From: Defluviitaleaceae bacterium
Lineage (GTDB): Bacteria > Bacillota > Clostridia > Lachnospirales > WQUN01
Assembly (NCBI GenBank): GCA_009783525.1
Contig: WRDG01000171.1
Span: 1-5,052 of the forward strand
DNA: 5,052 nucleotides
Reading direction: 5' to 3'
The notes below the pieces were generated by a model. It saw only the letters and a program-made list of their open reading frames with translations, ran no database searches and was not told the origin of the DNA. A program made the position numbers and the translations under genes. The stretch's first letter is position 1. Each line of letters opens with the position of its first letter. Shown piece after piece: positions 1 through 5,052 of this stretch.

Positions 1-303
1 GCGAACGGCCCGACCACGCCCGACTGCGACCCGTTAATAAAGGGGCGCGGCATTACCATGCTGCCCGACTTTTTATGCAACGGCGGCGGCGTGACTTGCA
101 GCTATTTCGAACAAGTGCAGTGCAACATGAATTATTTTTGGGACAAAAAAGAAGTGCTGGATAAATTGGAATATAAAATGACCTCCGCGTTCCGCTCCGT
201 GTTCGACCTTGCGAAGCAGAAGGACCTTTACATGAGGGACGCGGCCTATATTATCGCCATCAACCGTGTGGCGGACGCCGTAAGGAACAGAGGCTGGGCG
301 TAA
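1..303 (+). CDS. gdhA: Glutamate dehydrogenase (Glu/Leu/Phe/Val dehydrogenase family), C-terminal part, 5' end outside window
   Basis: Only the last 100 codons are visible, open from base 1 in frame 1 to a TAA at 301-303. The protein begins ANGPTTPDCD, the stretch of the nucleotide-binding domain found near the end of glutamate dehydrogenases. It continues with PDFLCNGGGVTCSYFEQVQ, where the family has the PD-hhANAGGVT-SYFEWVQ signature, and ends with the usual C-terminal helix (MRDAAYIIAINRVADAV, then RGW). The enzyme interconverts glutamate and 2-oxoglutarate plus ammonia with NAD(P)H in the cytoplasm. The ending resembles the roughly 420-residue Bacillus RocG/GudB type more than the roughly 450-residue GdhA of enterics, so the symbol is used generically. 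The usual Trp of YFEW is Gln here, a variation I believe also occurs in clostridial homologues. Cofactor preference cannot be read from this part. No clear terminator follows. Confidence 0.95.
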   Translation, partial: ANGPTTPDCDPLIKGRGITMLPDFLCNGGGVTCSYFEQVQCNMNYFWDKKEVLDKLEYKMTSAFRSVFDLAKQKDLYMRDAAYIIAINRVADAVRNRGWA

Positions 304-429
304 AAAAATACGAAACCGGAAATATATTGCAAAAGCCAACGGCAAAAATAAAGGCTATCGGAAGGGGGTGTAGTTTTAATTGAAAACCCGAAAAAGGAAT
401 AAAAAAAAGACGAATTCACGTTCCCGATG

Positions 430-537
430 CTTCATGCAAAGCCGGCGGTTTAACGGCAACTCGGTTGCATGAAGGTAATCAAAACGAGAACCACTCGTTC
501 ACGAGCTGCCGAAAAAACATTATTTAACCGGCTTTGC
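430..537 (+). other. Candidate structured leader RNA upstream of the CD3324-family gene
   Basis: The gap 304-577 has no convincing gene, but its second half holds nested inverted repeats. GCAAAGCCGG (436-445) is perfectly complementary to CCGGCTTTGC (528-537). After a four-base bulge, TTAA (450-453) pairs with TTAA (524-527). Next CGGCAACTCG (454-463) pairs with CGAGCTGCCG (502-511) with one mismatch. The interior holds the hairpin AACGAG-AACCA-CTCGTT (483-499). A competing 10-bp stem, CTTCATGCAA (430-439) with TTGCATGAAG (465-474), shares bases with both arms, so the two folds exclude each other. This could be a switching leader, or the remnant of a small palindromic element. I do not recognise a known riboswitch class, no T-tract follows either fold, and function is unproven. 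Confidence 0.35.
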
Positions 538-564
538 GCCTTATTAAACAAACAGTCACATAAT

Positions 565-572
565 AAGGGTGA
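565..572 (+). promoter_or_regulatory. Ribosome binding site that fixes the CD3324-family start at 578
   Basis: AAGGGTGA lies 5 nt before the ATG at 578. An in-frame GTG at 569 falls inside this site and has no Shine-Dalgarno sequence of its own upstream, so ATG 578 is preferred. Confidence 0.65.
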
Positions 573-577
573 AGCGA

Positions 578-844
578 ATGAAAAAATTTTGCATGGAAAA
601 GATTTTGCCCCGTGAATTGCTGCATGAAATTCAAAAATATGTTCAGGGCAAATCGGTATATATCCCGAAGCAAAAAGAGAACCGCAAAAAGTGGGGCGAC
701 ATAACGCAAGGCAAAGCGATGACGTCCCGGCGCAACGATGAGATCCGATCGGCTTACCGCGGCGGCGCAAAAGTAAGCGAGCTGTGCGAATGTTATTGCT
801 TGTCGGAATCGAGTATAAAAAAAATAATTTATGCTAAAAAATAA
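578..844 (+). CDS. CD3324 family small HTH protein (Mor-like putative DNA-binding protein)
   Basis: This 88-aa cytoplasmic protein matches the pattern I know for the CD3324 family, small clostridial proteins related to the Mor transcription-activator helix-turn-helix fold. The N-terminal half reads ILPRELLHEIQKYVQG (9-24), then VYIPK and ENRKKWG (34-40), the family hallmark. The C-terminal half (about 53-85) reads as a helix-turn-helix: an Arg/Asp/Glu-rich helix, RGGAKVSELCECYCL, and the recognition-type end SESSIKKIIY. Length agrees with the family (about 85-90 aa). It is basic and has no signal peptide or membrane segment. A DNA-binding or regulatory role is inferred from the fold; targets are unknown. 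The gene stands alone between a folded leader and a strong terminator, so it is probably monocistronic. Confidence 0.85.
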   Translation: MKKFCMEKILPRELLHEIQKYVQGKSVYIPKQKENRKKWGDITQGKAMTSRRNDEIRSAYRGGAKVSELCECYCLSESSIKKIIYAKK

Positions 845-847
845 ATA

Positions 848-883
848 CGCCGCGCAGGAAATTTCCTGCGCGGCGCTTTTTTT
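848..883 (+). terminator. Strong intrinsic terminator after the CD3324-family gene
   Basis: A perfect inverted repeat of 14 bp per arm (848-861 and 862-875) centred on AAATTT has a GC-rich base (CGCCGCGCAGG) and is followed, one C later, by seven T residues (877-883). It starts 3 nt after the stop codon. The tip will open to a small AAUU-type loop. It should separate this gene from the downstream three-gene run. Confidence 0.93.
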
Positions 884-910
884 ATCCCGAAGACAGCCTT
901 AGGGCATGAT

Positions 911-940
911 TTGGCTTTACCCTGTTTGGTTTCGCATGAT
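911..940 (+). promoter_or_regulatory. Weak sigma-70-type promoter candidate for the GNAT-led operon
   Basis: Position makes a promoter necessary between the terminator (ends 883) and the ATG at 979. The best pair I see is TTGGCT (911-916) and CATGAT (935-940), spaced 18 bp, each matching consensus at 4 of 6 bases. An alternative -10 is TATGAC (940-945). The heptamer GCATGAT occurs twice, at 904-910 and 934-940, exactly 30 bp apart, which could be an operator or chance. Confidence 0.25.
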
Positions 941-978
941 ATGACATACAAATAAAAATATTTTCGGGAGGCTGTTAC

Positions 979-1833
979 ATGGAAACAGGTGTGTTGACAC
1001 AAGCGCAGATACGCAAGGGCTCGGAGCTGTTAAGCAGGATAAGGACGGACGAAGGATATGTATTAAGCGATTGCGCGAGCGGTGAAACAAATTATTGCAT
1101 TATGAAATTTTTTGACGACGGCGAAAATGCGGGAGTATTCTTAAGCCTTATATACTTCGGCAGCTTTAGGATTTTTATTGCGTTTGACAAAGACACGGGC
1201 AAATTTTCAAACGAGCTTGCAGAATTAGTCCGCGAATCAATAAGGATGTGTCCGGGTTGCAAGCCGAGGCTGTATTTTATCGCGGAGCATATTAAAACGA
1301 TCGACGCACTGCATCATATTTTAAATTTCAACCACGCGGACCGGTATGCTTCGCATGAGTTCATAATGGGCAGGGAGAATTTTAAGGGGTTCGAAAACGG
1401 CAGGCAGCTTGAAATAAAAAAATTTGAAAGCGACAAAATAGCGGATTATGCGCGGCTGCTTGACGAGGCCATGACATTCGTTTCGCCTTCCGTAGATTTT
1501 CAAGGGGATTTGAATGGGTTTGCAAAAAGGGTAAACAATGTAAAGGAAAATGCTTTTTACACTTTTTATCAAAACGGAGAGTTAGTGGGGCTGTATTGGC
1601 TTGACAACGATTTTTATACAATCGACGTTATGGCTGTCGCGCCTGTACATCAAAGGCGCGGTTACGGCGGCGTGATACTGTCCCATGCGATTAACAACGT
1701 GTTGATCGACCAAAAGCAGTACGAGGCAAAATTGTACTGCGTCGACCGTAACGCAAAAGGCATAGCGTTTTATAAAAAATACGGCATGATTTTAAAAGGC
1801 CATTTATATGCGGTCGGCTTGGCCGAAGATTGA
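979..1833 (+). CDS. GNAT family N-acetyltransferase
   Basis: This 284-aa protein has a C-terminal GNAT fold (about 145-284) that would transfer an acetyl group from acetyl-CoA to an amine. Motif A is clear: the strand TIDVMAVAP (214-222) followed by the pyrophosphate-binding loop QRRGYGG (225-231) and helix VILSHAI. The motif B region is seen in NAKGIAFYKKYGM (258-270), with the usual Asn and the FY-K-GF/GM end. The first 140 residues are not a recognised catalytic domain; they look like a degenerate N-terminal GNAT-like or substrate-binding half, as in two-domain GNATs. The start is supported by GGGAGG (966-971) 7 nt before ATG. It is the first gene of a co-directional run with a serine hydrolase and an APH-like kinase. 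The substrate cannot be told from sequence; drug, peptide and metabolite acetylation are all possible. Confidence 0.88.
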   Translation: METGVLTQAQIRKGSELLSRIRTDEGYVLSDCASGETNYCIMKFFDDGENAGVFLSLIYFGSFRIFIAFDKDTGKFSNELAELVRESIRMCPGCKPRLYFIAEHIKTIDALHHILNFNHADRYASHEFIMGRENFKGFENGRQLEIKKFESDKIADYARLLDEAMTFVSPSVDFQGDLNGFAKRVNNVKENAFYTFYQNGELVGLYWLDNDFYTIDVMAVAPVHQRRGYGGVILSHAINNVLIDQKQYEAKLYCVDRNAKGIAFYKKYGMILKGHLYAVGLAED

Positions 1834-1867
1834 ATTTGCCCGCCGCAAAAACGGTTAGGAGTAATAT

Positions 1868-2878
1868 ATGGACAAACTGCAAAGCATTCTTGAAAAAACA
1901 ATGTCAAAGCATCTGCTTCCCGCAAACGGGCCGGGCTATTCTGTTTCTGTTACGTTGGATAGCAAAACAATTTTTAAGCATTATTCGGGTTACGCAAACC
2001 TTGACCACGACATTCCCATAAACCGAACGACCGTATTCGGCGCCGCTTCGCTGGCAAAGCAGTTTACCGCGTGTTGTATCGCAATACTTGTTTGCGAAGG
2101 CCGCATAGACTTGGACGAACCGATAAAAAAATATTTTCCGGAATATTCGGAAAAAATAACCGTGCGGCACATAATTTACCACACAGCGGGGATTCAACCA
2201 AAATATGAGCCGGGCGAGCGCGACATATATTACAACGACGGCTACGATTTGCTTGCGGGCGTAATCGAAACGGTGACGGGCATGAACGAGCATGACTATG
2301 CCAAGCAAAAAATATTCGATCCGTTAAAAATGGAGAACACACATTTTCATGTGAACGAAGACGTCGTAATAAAAAACGCCGCTACCGCTTACAAGCAAAC
2401 CGGAAGCAAGTCGTATGCTTACAATGCAGATATTGACGGCTTCGAACTGTTTGACAACAGGCAGTATCCTGCCTGCGGCAGCGACGGCCTTTGGACAACG
2501 GCGGATGATTTAACCGTTTGGCACAACTGCTTTATGGACAGGAAGCTTCCGGGCGCGTCAAACGGGCTGTTTGAATTGCTGTTTTCGCCGTTTACGCTTA
2601 ATAACGGCAGGCTCAATCAATTCGGCTTCGGATTTTTTTACGACAAAAACGACCGCGGCATAATTTGGCAGCACGGCGACTGCTCGGGCTGGCAGGGCGT
2701 GATGCGCGTGTATCTAAAAAAAAGGCTGTCCGTCATAGTCTTGTCAAACCTGCGGCAAGCGAAACCCGTCGACCTTGCGGTCGAATTGGAAAACGACGTT
2801 ATCGGTGCGCTGTTTGATATGCCGAAGCAGATAAATTATTTGACTGAGTATTGGGATGCGAGAAATAAATGTGTTTAA
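1868..2878 (+). CDS. Serine hydrolase, beta-lactamase / class C-like family (PF00144 type), no signal peptide
   Basis: The 336-aa product has the penicillin-binding/beta-lactamase fold motifs in order. These are the nucleophile tetrad S61-L-A-K64 (in FGAASLAKQFT), the IYHTAGIQ element (103-110) that corresponds to the family's LL-HTSGL, the Y121-Y-N123 motif (YYNDGYDLLAGVIE), GSDGLWTTADDL (204-215), and H269-G-D in place of the KTG triad (WQHGDCSGWQG). The family includes esterases, D-amino-acid peptidases and class C beta-lactamases; the substrate is not predictable here. The N-terminus is hydrophilic and an in-frame TAA lies at 1862-1864, so no upstream extension could supply a signal sequence. 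The enzyme therefore seems cytoplasmic, which argues against a classical periplasm- or surface-acting beta-lactamase. AGGAG (1857-1861) sits 6 nt before ATG, and the GNAT stop is 34 nt upstream, consistent with an operon. Confidence 0.92.
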   Translation: MDKLQSILEKTMSKHLLPANGPGYSVSVTLDSKTIFKHYSGYANLDHDIPINRTTVFGAASLAKQFTACCIAILVCEGRIDLDEPIKKYFPEYSEKITVRHIIYHTAGIQPKYEPGERDIYYNDGYDLLAGVIETVTGMNEHDYAKQKIFDPLKMENTHFHVNEDVVIKNAATAYKQTGSKSYAYNADIDGFELFDNRQYPACGSDGLWTTADDLTVWHNCFMDRKLPGASNGLFELLFSPFTLNNGRLNQFGFGFFYDKNDRGIIWQHGDCSGWQGVMRVYLKKRLSVIVLSNLRQAKPVDLAVELENDVIGALFDMPKQINYLTEYWDARNKCV

Positions 2879-2943
2879 AACCATTAAGCAAAAAGGCGCG
2901 GGCGTTTTTTATGTACAGTTTGCAAACGGCGCGAAAGAAAAAA

Positions 2944-3888
2944 ATGAAAACGGACAAAATTTTTACCGAAGCGCAAAAAAATAAAGCCGTCGAACGATGG
3001 GGAAGCGGCTTTGACATAAAAATATTGCGTGACATTGAATTTTATTCGAAAAAATGGAAGCTGTCCGAGTTTCAATTTGCCGGGCATTATTCATTTAACG
3101 CCATTTTTTTTTGCGCTTCAAAACAGCGCTCAGGAACTCCGAAGGAGTTCCTTCCTTACGGTAGCTGCGTGCTAAAAATTGGCGGCAACGAACAGGATGC
3201 CGAGTTTTTTTCGGAATGCAACGTTTTGCGCGAGTACGGAGGCGGACGGTATGTAAAAGTATATGAAAGCGATATAGATATTAATAAGGGCAAAAAAGCG
3301 ATGCTTCTAGAACGGGTCATGCCCGGGAATAGATTGCGCGAAGAACAGTCACTCGAAAAAAGATTGGAAATTTTTTCCGAATTGTTCAACGGGCTTCACA
3401 TAGAACCGAAAAACCCGGGGAGTTTTTCAACCTACGAAAAGTGGGTTTGCGAAATGACGGATTTATACTGCAATGCGGGCGCGCGTTACGAAAAGTTGTG
3501 CGGACATATGAAAAAGGCAAGGGAGCTGTACTTTGATATTGCACAGGTTTATTCAAAAAAAGTATTGCTTCACGGCGACTTTCACGCGGACAACATTATT
3601 TCAAGCGGCGGCGGCTTTTATAAAATTATAGACCCGAAGGGGATTATTGGAGACCCCGTTTTTGACGTTTCACGTTACATAGCAAACGAAAGCCCGGACG
3701 CAAAAAATCGGTTCGCAAATGCAGCGGCAATTATTAAGCGATTGGAAAAGAGTTTGCAAATACCCGAAAAAATTTTGCGGCAATGCTTTTACATAGAAAT
3801 GGCGATGGTCAACGGCTGGAGCGACGAAGACGGCGGTCCGGTAAAAATTGACAACCTAATTTACGCAGAAAAGTTAATGAACGAATAA
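2944..3888 (+). CDS. Small-molecule kinase of the aminoglycoside/hydroxyurea phosphotransferase (APH(6)_hur, PF04655-like) family
   Basis: Read from ATG 2944 this is 314 aa with a protein-kinase-like fold. The N-lobe ATP-binding lysine lies in VLKIGG (K78), and the hinge reads MLLERVMPGNRL (120-131), as in APH(6)/hydroxyurea kinases. The catalytic loop is LLHGDFHADN (208-217, catalytic Asp212), and the metal-binding motif is IIDPKGIIGDP (228-238, Asp230). DPKG followed by GDP-FD is typical of this subfamily. It would phosphorylate a hydroxyl group with ATP in the cytoplasm; streptomycin kinases belong here, but so do many of unknown substrate. The N-lobe carries an apparent insert at about residues 60-74 encoded by a palindrome (3132-3152). 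Start is uncertain: ATG 2869 (339 aa, overlapping the upstream stop by 10 nt) and ATG 2911 are alternatives. None has a good ribosome site, and family-like sequence begins near residue 7 of the 2944 form. Confidence 0.85.
   Translation: MKTDKIFTEAQKNKAVERWGSGFDIKILRDIEFYSKKWKLSEFQFAGHYSFNAIFFCASKQRSGTPKEFLPYGSCVLKIGGNEQDAEFFSECNVLREYGGGRYVKVYESDIDINKGKKAMLLERVMPGNRLREEQSLEKRLEIFSELFNGLHIEPKNPGSFSTYEKWVCEMTDLYCNAGARYEKLCGHMKKARELYFDIAQVYSKKVLLHGDFHADNIISSGGGFYKIIDPKGIIGDPVFDVSRYIANESPDAKNRFANAAAIIKRLEKSLQIPEKILRQCFYIEMAMVNGWSDEDGGPVKIDNLIYAEKLMNE
3132..3152 (+). repeat. Short palindrome inside the APH-like kinase gene
   Basis: AGGAACTCC (3132-3140), loop GAA and GGAGTTCCT (3144-3152) form a perfect 9-bp hairpin. 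An overlapping alternative hairpin pairs CCGAAGGA (3139-3146) with TCCTTACGG (3153-3161) with one bulged A. The encoded residues SGTPKEFLPYG (63-73) sit just before the lysine strand, where related kinases normally have a short beta-turn. The shape suggests a small palindromic repeat inserted in frame. No second copy is present in the window. Confidence 0.5.
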
Positions 3889-4258
3889 ATATGCAGGGGG
3901 CAAGCGGCAATGGTAGGAGCTTCAGCGGAATAAACATTTCGGTAAAGGTATAGTTGTGGCAGTGGAAGCTCATGTGCATTTTCGCAAGCTAAAAATATTT
4001 TTCCCATACCCGGCCGAACAATATGTCCGGGTCGCGCGGCATGTCCGACCCCGACGCTTCATTAATATATTTACAATATTCGTCACGCGACAAAAAAGTT
4101 TTGGTTTCAATCTTTAAGCCGACGTTCATTTAAAAAGCGGCAGTGGGATTGGGATGGTCAGATGTGTTTTCACGCGAGTAGTACGCATTTTTGCATGATA
4201 CGAAAAAAATACTGCGGCTTATAAAAACATTATAGATTTTTTTCAAATGAAACCCTTC
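3889..4258. other. Gene-poor region between convergent transcription units
   Basis: This 370-nt stretch separates the plus-strand operon from the minus-strand membrane-protein genes. I see no RNA gene and no convincing terminator for either side. It holds a coding-like minus-strand ORF at 3989-4129 (listed separately), a 7-bp inverted repeat GAGCTTC/GAAGCTC (3917-3923 and 3965-3971) with no T-tract, and AT-rich sequence (about 4195-4250) with a minus-strand TATAAT-like hexamer at 4229-4234 that lacks a partner -35 element. Confidence 0.5.
3989..4129 (-). CDS. Short hypothetical ORF (46 aa), possibly a gene remnant
   Basis: The minus strand encodes 46 residues from ATG at 4129 to TAG at 3991-3989. 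The product starts MNVGLKIETKTFLSRDEYC and ends DPDILFGRVWEKYF. The composition is balanced and charged, and its G/C-rich codons (GTC, GGC, GAC, CCG, CGC, TTC) resemble those of the neighbouring genes, unlike a random AT-rich spacer. There is no Shine-Dalgarno site before the ATG, and an in-frame TAA directly precedes it. It is therefore either a poorly translated small gene or the surviving piece of a decayed longer one. I do not recognise the family. Confidence 0.35.
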   Translation of the reverse strand: MNVGLKIETKTFLSRDEYCKYINEASGSDMPRDPDILFGRVWEKYF

Positions 4259-4891
4259 TCATTTTTTTCTGGAATACATATTCACGATCTCCCGATATTT
4301 TAATTGGTTCTGCGGCGAAAAACCAACCATCAAATTAGGGTTTTTAGTTTCAATTTTAGCCGCGTCCTCGCGCGTTAACGCCACCGATTTGGCTTTGCCG
4401 TAAACGGTGGCGAGCATCAGATGGGTGTCCGACCGCACCGTCGCGTAATAGAGATGCGTTTCGACCACTTTGAGGTAGAGCCACGCAATTTCGTCGTATT
4501 TGAGCAGCAGGCCGCAGGAGACGTATAAAAAATAATCTTCGCCCAAGTGCGGCAGCTTGATGTTGGTAATGTTTTTCGTTTCGGCAATGAGGCCGTCGAA
4601 GCAATGCTTGCCGTTTTCACGTAAAATTTTTAAAGCCGATTTTTGCAGCGGCCGGTAACGGATAAGCCAAATTATGATAAAAACTACGGCGGTGTAAAAA
4701 AAGACCATCATCGGCAAAAAAAGCAGCGCAAAAAATGCCGGCGAAGCTGTCGCGACAAGCGGAGCAAAAAAAATGTTTAAAACAATAAACAAGCCAATAA
4801 AAACCCTTATGCACGTCCTGCAGCGGCCTATTTTTTTTTGGGTTACCGCGTTCAAAATTTCGAAAACATTTTCCTTTTCGTGCTTATCCAT
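4259..4891 (-). CDS. Hypothetical two-TM membrane protein with cytosolic C-terminal domain
   Basis: The 210-aa protein has a short charged N-terminus with RCRTC at 23-27, then two hydrophobic segments at about 28-48 and 53-77. The loop between them is very short (ATASP), so they form a helical hairpin. The helix-closing RYRPLQKS suggests a cytosolic C-terminal domain of about 130 residues. That domain has alternating beta-type strands (FLYVSCGLLLKYDEIAWLYL, HLMLATVYGKAKSVAL) and ends PNLMVGF then KYREIV. This resembles small PH-like or DUF6709-type membrane proteins of clostridia as I recall them; that assignment is tentative and no activity is implied. GGTGA (4902-4898) lies 6 nt before ATG 4891. 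The start overlaps the end of the upstream membrane-protein gene, so the two are probably co-translated. No clear terminator follows. Confidence 0.75.
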   Translation of the reverse strand: MDKHEKENVFEILNAVTQKKIGRCRTCIRVFIGLFIVLNIFFAPLVATASPAFFALLFLPMMVFFYTAVVFIIIWLIRYRPLQKSALKILRENGKHCFDGLIAETKNITNIKLPHLGEDYFLYVSCGLLLKYDEIAWLYLKVVETHLYYATVRSDTHLMLATVYGKAKSVALTREDAAKIETKNPNLMVGFSPQNQLKYREIVNMYSRKK

Positions 4892-5052
4892 TTTTTTTCA
4901 CCAAATATTTCAATTTATTTTTCGCGCTTAAATAATTTATCATTGTCACTATAAACCCTATGAGCGCCAATGTTGAAACAACCGACAGAATTTCGCCTGC
5001 GGAGCCGCCCGCCGTGTCCGAAACATACCACGAAATAAACGACGCGGCAAAC
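4884..5052 (-). CDS. Hypothetical membrane protein, C-terminal part, 5' end outside window
   Basis: An open minus-strand frame runs in from the right edge to TAA at 4886-4884, giving 55 residues with no stop. It has a Gly/Ser-rich stretch (SDTAGGSAGE), one clear transmembrane helix (ILSVVSTLALIGFIVTMINYL, in two halves about residues 21-41), and a basic tail rich in Lys, as expected of a C-terminal cytosolic end. Its last 8 nt overlap the start of the next gene, and that gene's ribosome site (4902-4898) lies within this coding region, which points to translational coupling. It is too incomplete to assign to a family. Confidence 0.65.
   Translation of the reverse strand, partial: FAASFISWYVSDTAGGSAGEILSVVSTLALIGFIVTMINYLSAKNKLKYLVKKNG

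Noticed and set aside
73..345. Minus-strand 90-codon frame over the glutamate dehydrogenase end
   Set aside because: It is antisense to a clear dehydrogenase sequence and has no recognisable features.
373..387. GTTTT-AATTG-AAAAC hairpin as a terminator for glutamate dehydrogenase
   Set aside because: The stem is only 5 AT-rich pairs and no T-tract follows on either strand.
436..537. Integron attC site
   Set aside because: The long imperfect palindrome is suggestive, but the terminal RYYYAAC and GTTRRRY core sites and any integrase are missing.
450..770. Minus-strand 106-codon open frame across the leader and the CD3324-family gene
   Set aside because: It lies antisense to a well-supported gene, has Cys/Arg-rich composition without domains, and has no ribosome site.
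893..976. Inverted repeat ACAGCCT / AGGCTGT that could mask the GNAT ribosome site
   Set aside because: It is only 7 bp with about 70 nt between the arms, well within chance.
1904..2308. Minus-strand 134-codon open frame inside the serine hydrolase gene
   Set aside because: The plus strand carries all catalytic motifs of the hydrolase; the antisense frame is a by-product of codon bias.
3891..3953. 20-codon plus-strand ORF just after the kinase gene
   Set aside because: It is too short, has no ribosome site, and has no supporting composition signal.

Overview
The window looks like chromosomal DNA of a low-to-medium GC Firmicute, most likely an anaerobic clostridium-type bacterium. The evidence is a Bacillus/Clostridium-style glutamate dehydrogenase end, a CD3324-family small HTH protein (named after a Clostridioides difficile locus), purine-rich Shine-Dalgarno sites close to ATG starts, and A/T-homopolymer-rich coding DNA. 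There is no transposase, integrase, tRNA, rRNA or CRISPR array.

Layout. Positions 1-303 (+) are the last 100 codons of a glutamate dehydrogenase. A gap of about 270 bases follows; its second half (430-537) can fold into a long imperfect hairpin with a competing short stem. This precedes a small CD3324-type DNA-binding protein gene (578-844, +), closed by a very strong intrinsic terminator (848-883). A weak promoter candidate (911-940) then leads a co-directional three-gene run. The run holds a GNAT acetyltransferase (979-1833), a cytoplasmic serine beta-lactamase-fold hydrolase (1868-2878), and a small-molecule kinase of the APH(6)/hydroxyurea-kinase type (2944-3888, possibly starting at 2869). 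Positions 3889-4258 are gene-poor but hold a short coding-like minus-strand ORF (3989-4129). The right end is a minus-strand pair of membrane-protein genes: the 3' end of one (4884-5052) overlaps by 8 nt the start of a two-TM protein of 210 aa (4259-4891).

How they may work together. The acetyltransferase, beta-lactamase-fold hydrolase and aminoglycoside-phosphotransferase-like kinase sit in tight order with no terminator between them, so they are probably co-transcribed. Their families include drug-modifying enzymes, but each also has many housekeeping or unknown-function members, so a resistance role is only a hypothesis. The least explained signals are the folded leader before the CD3324 gene, a palindromic in-frame insert in the kinase N-lobe, and the short minus-strand ORF. 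I found no clearly new multi-gene system.
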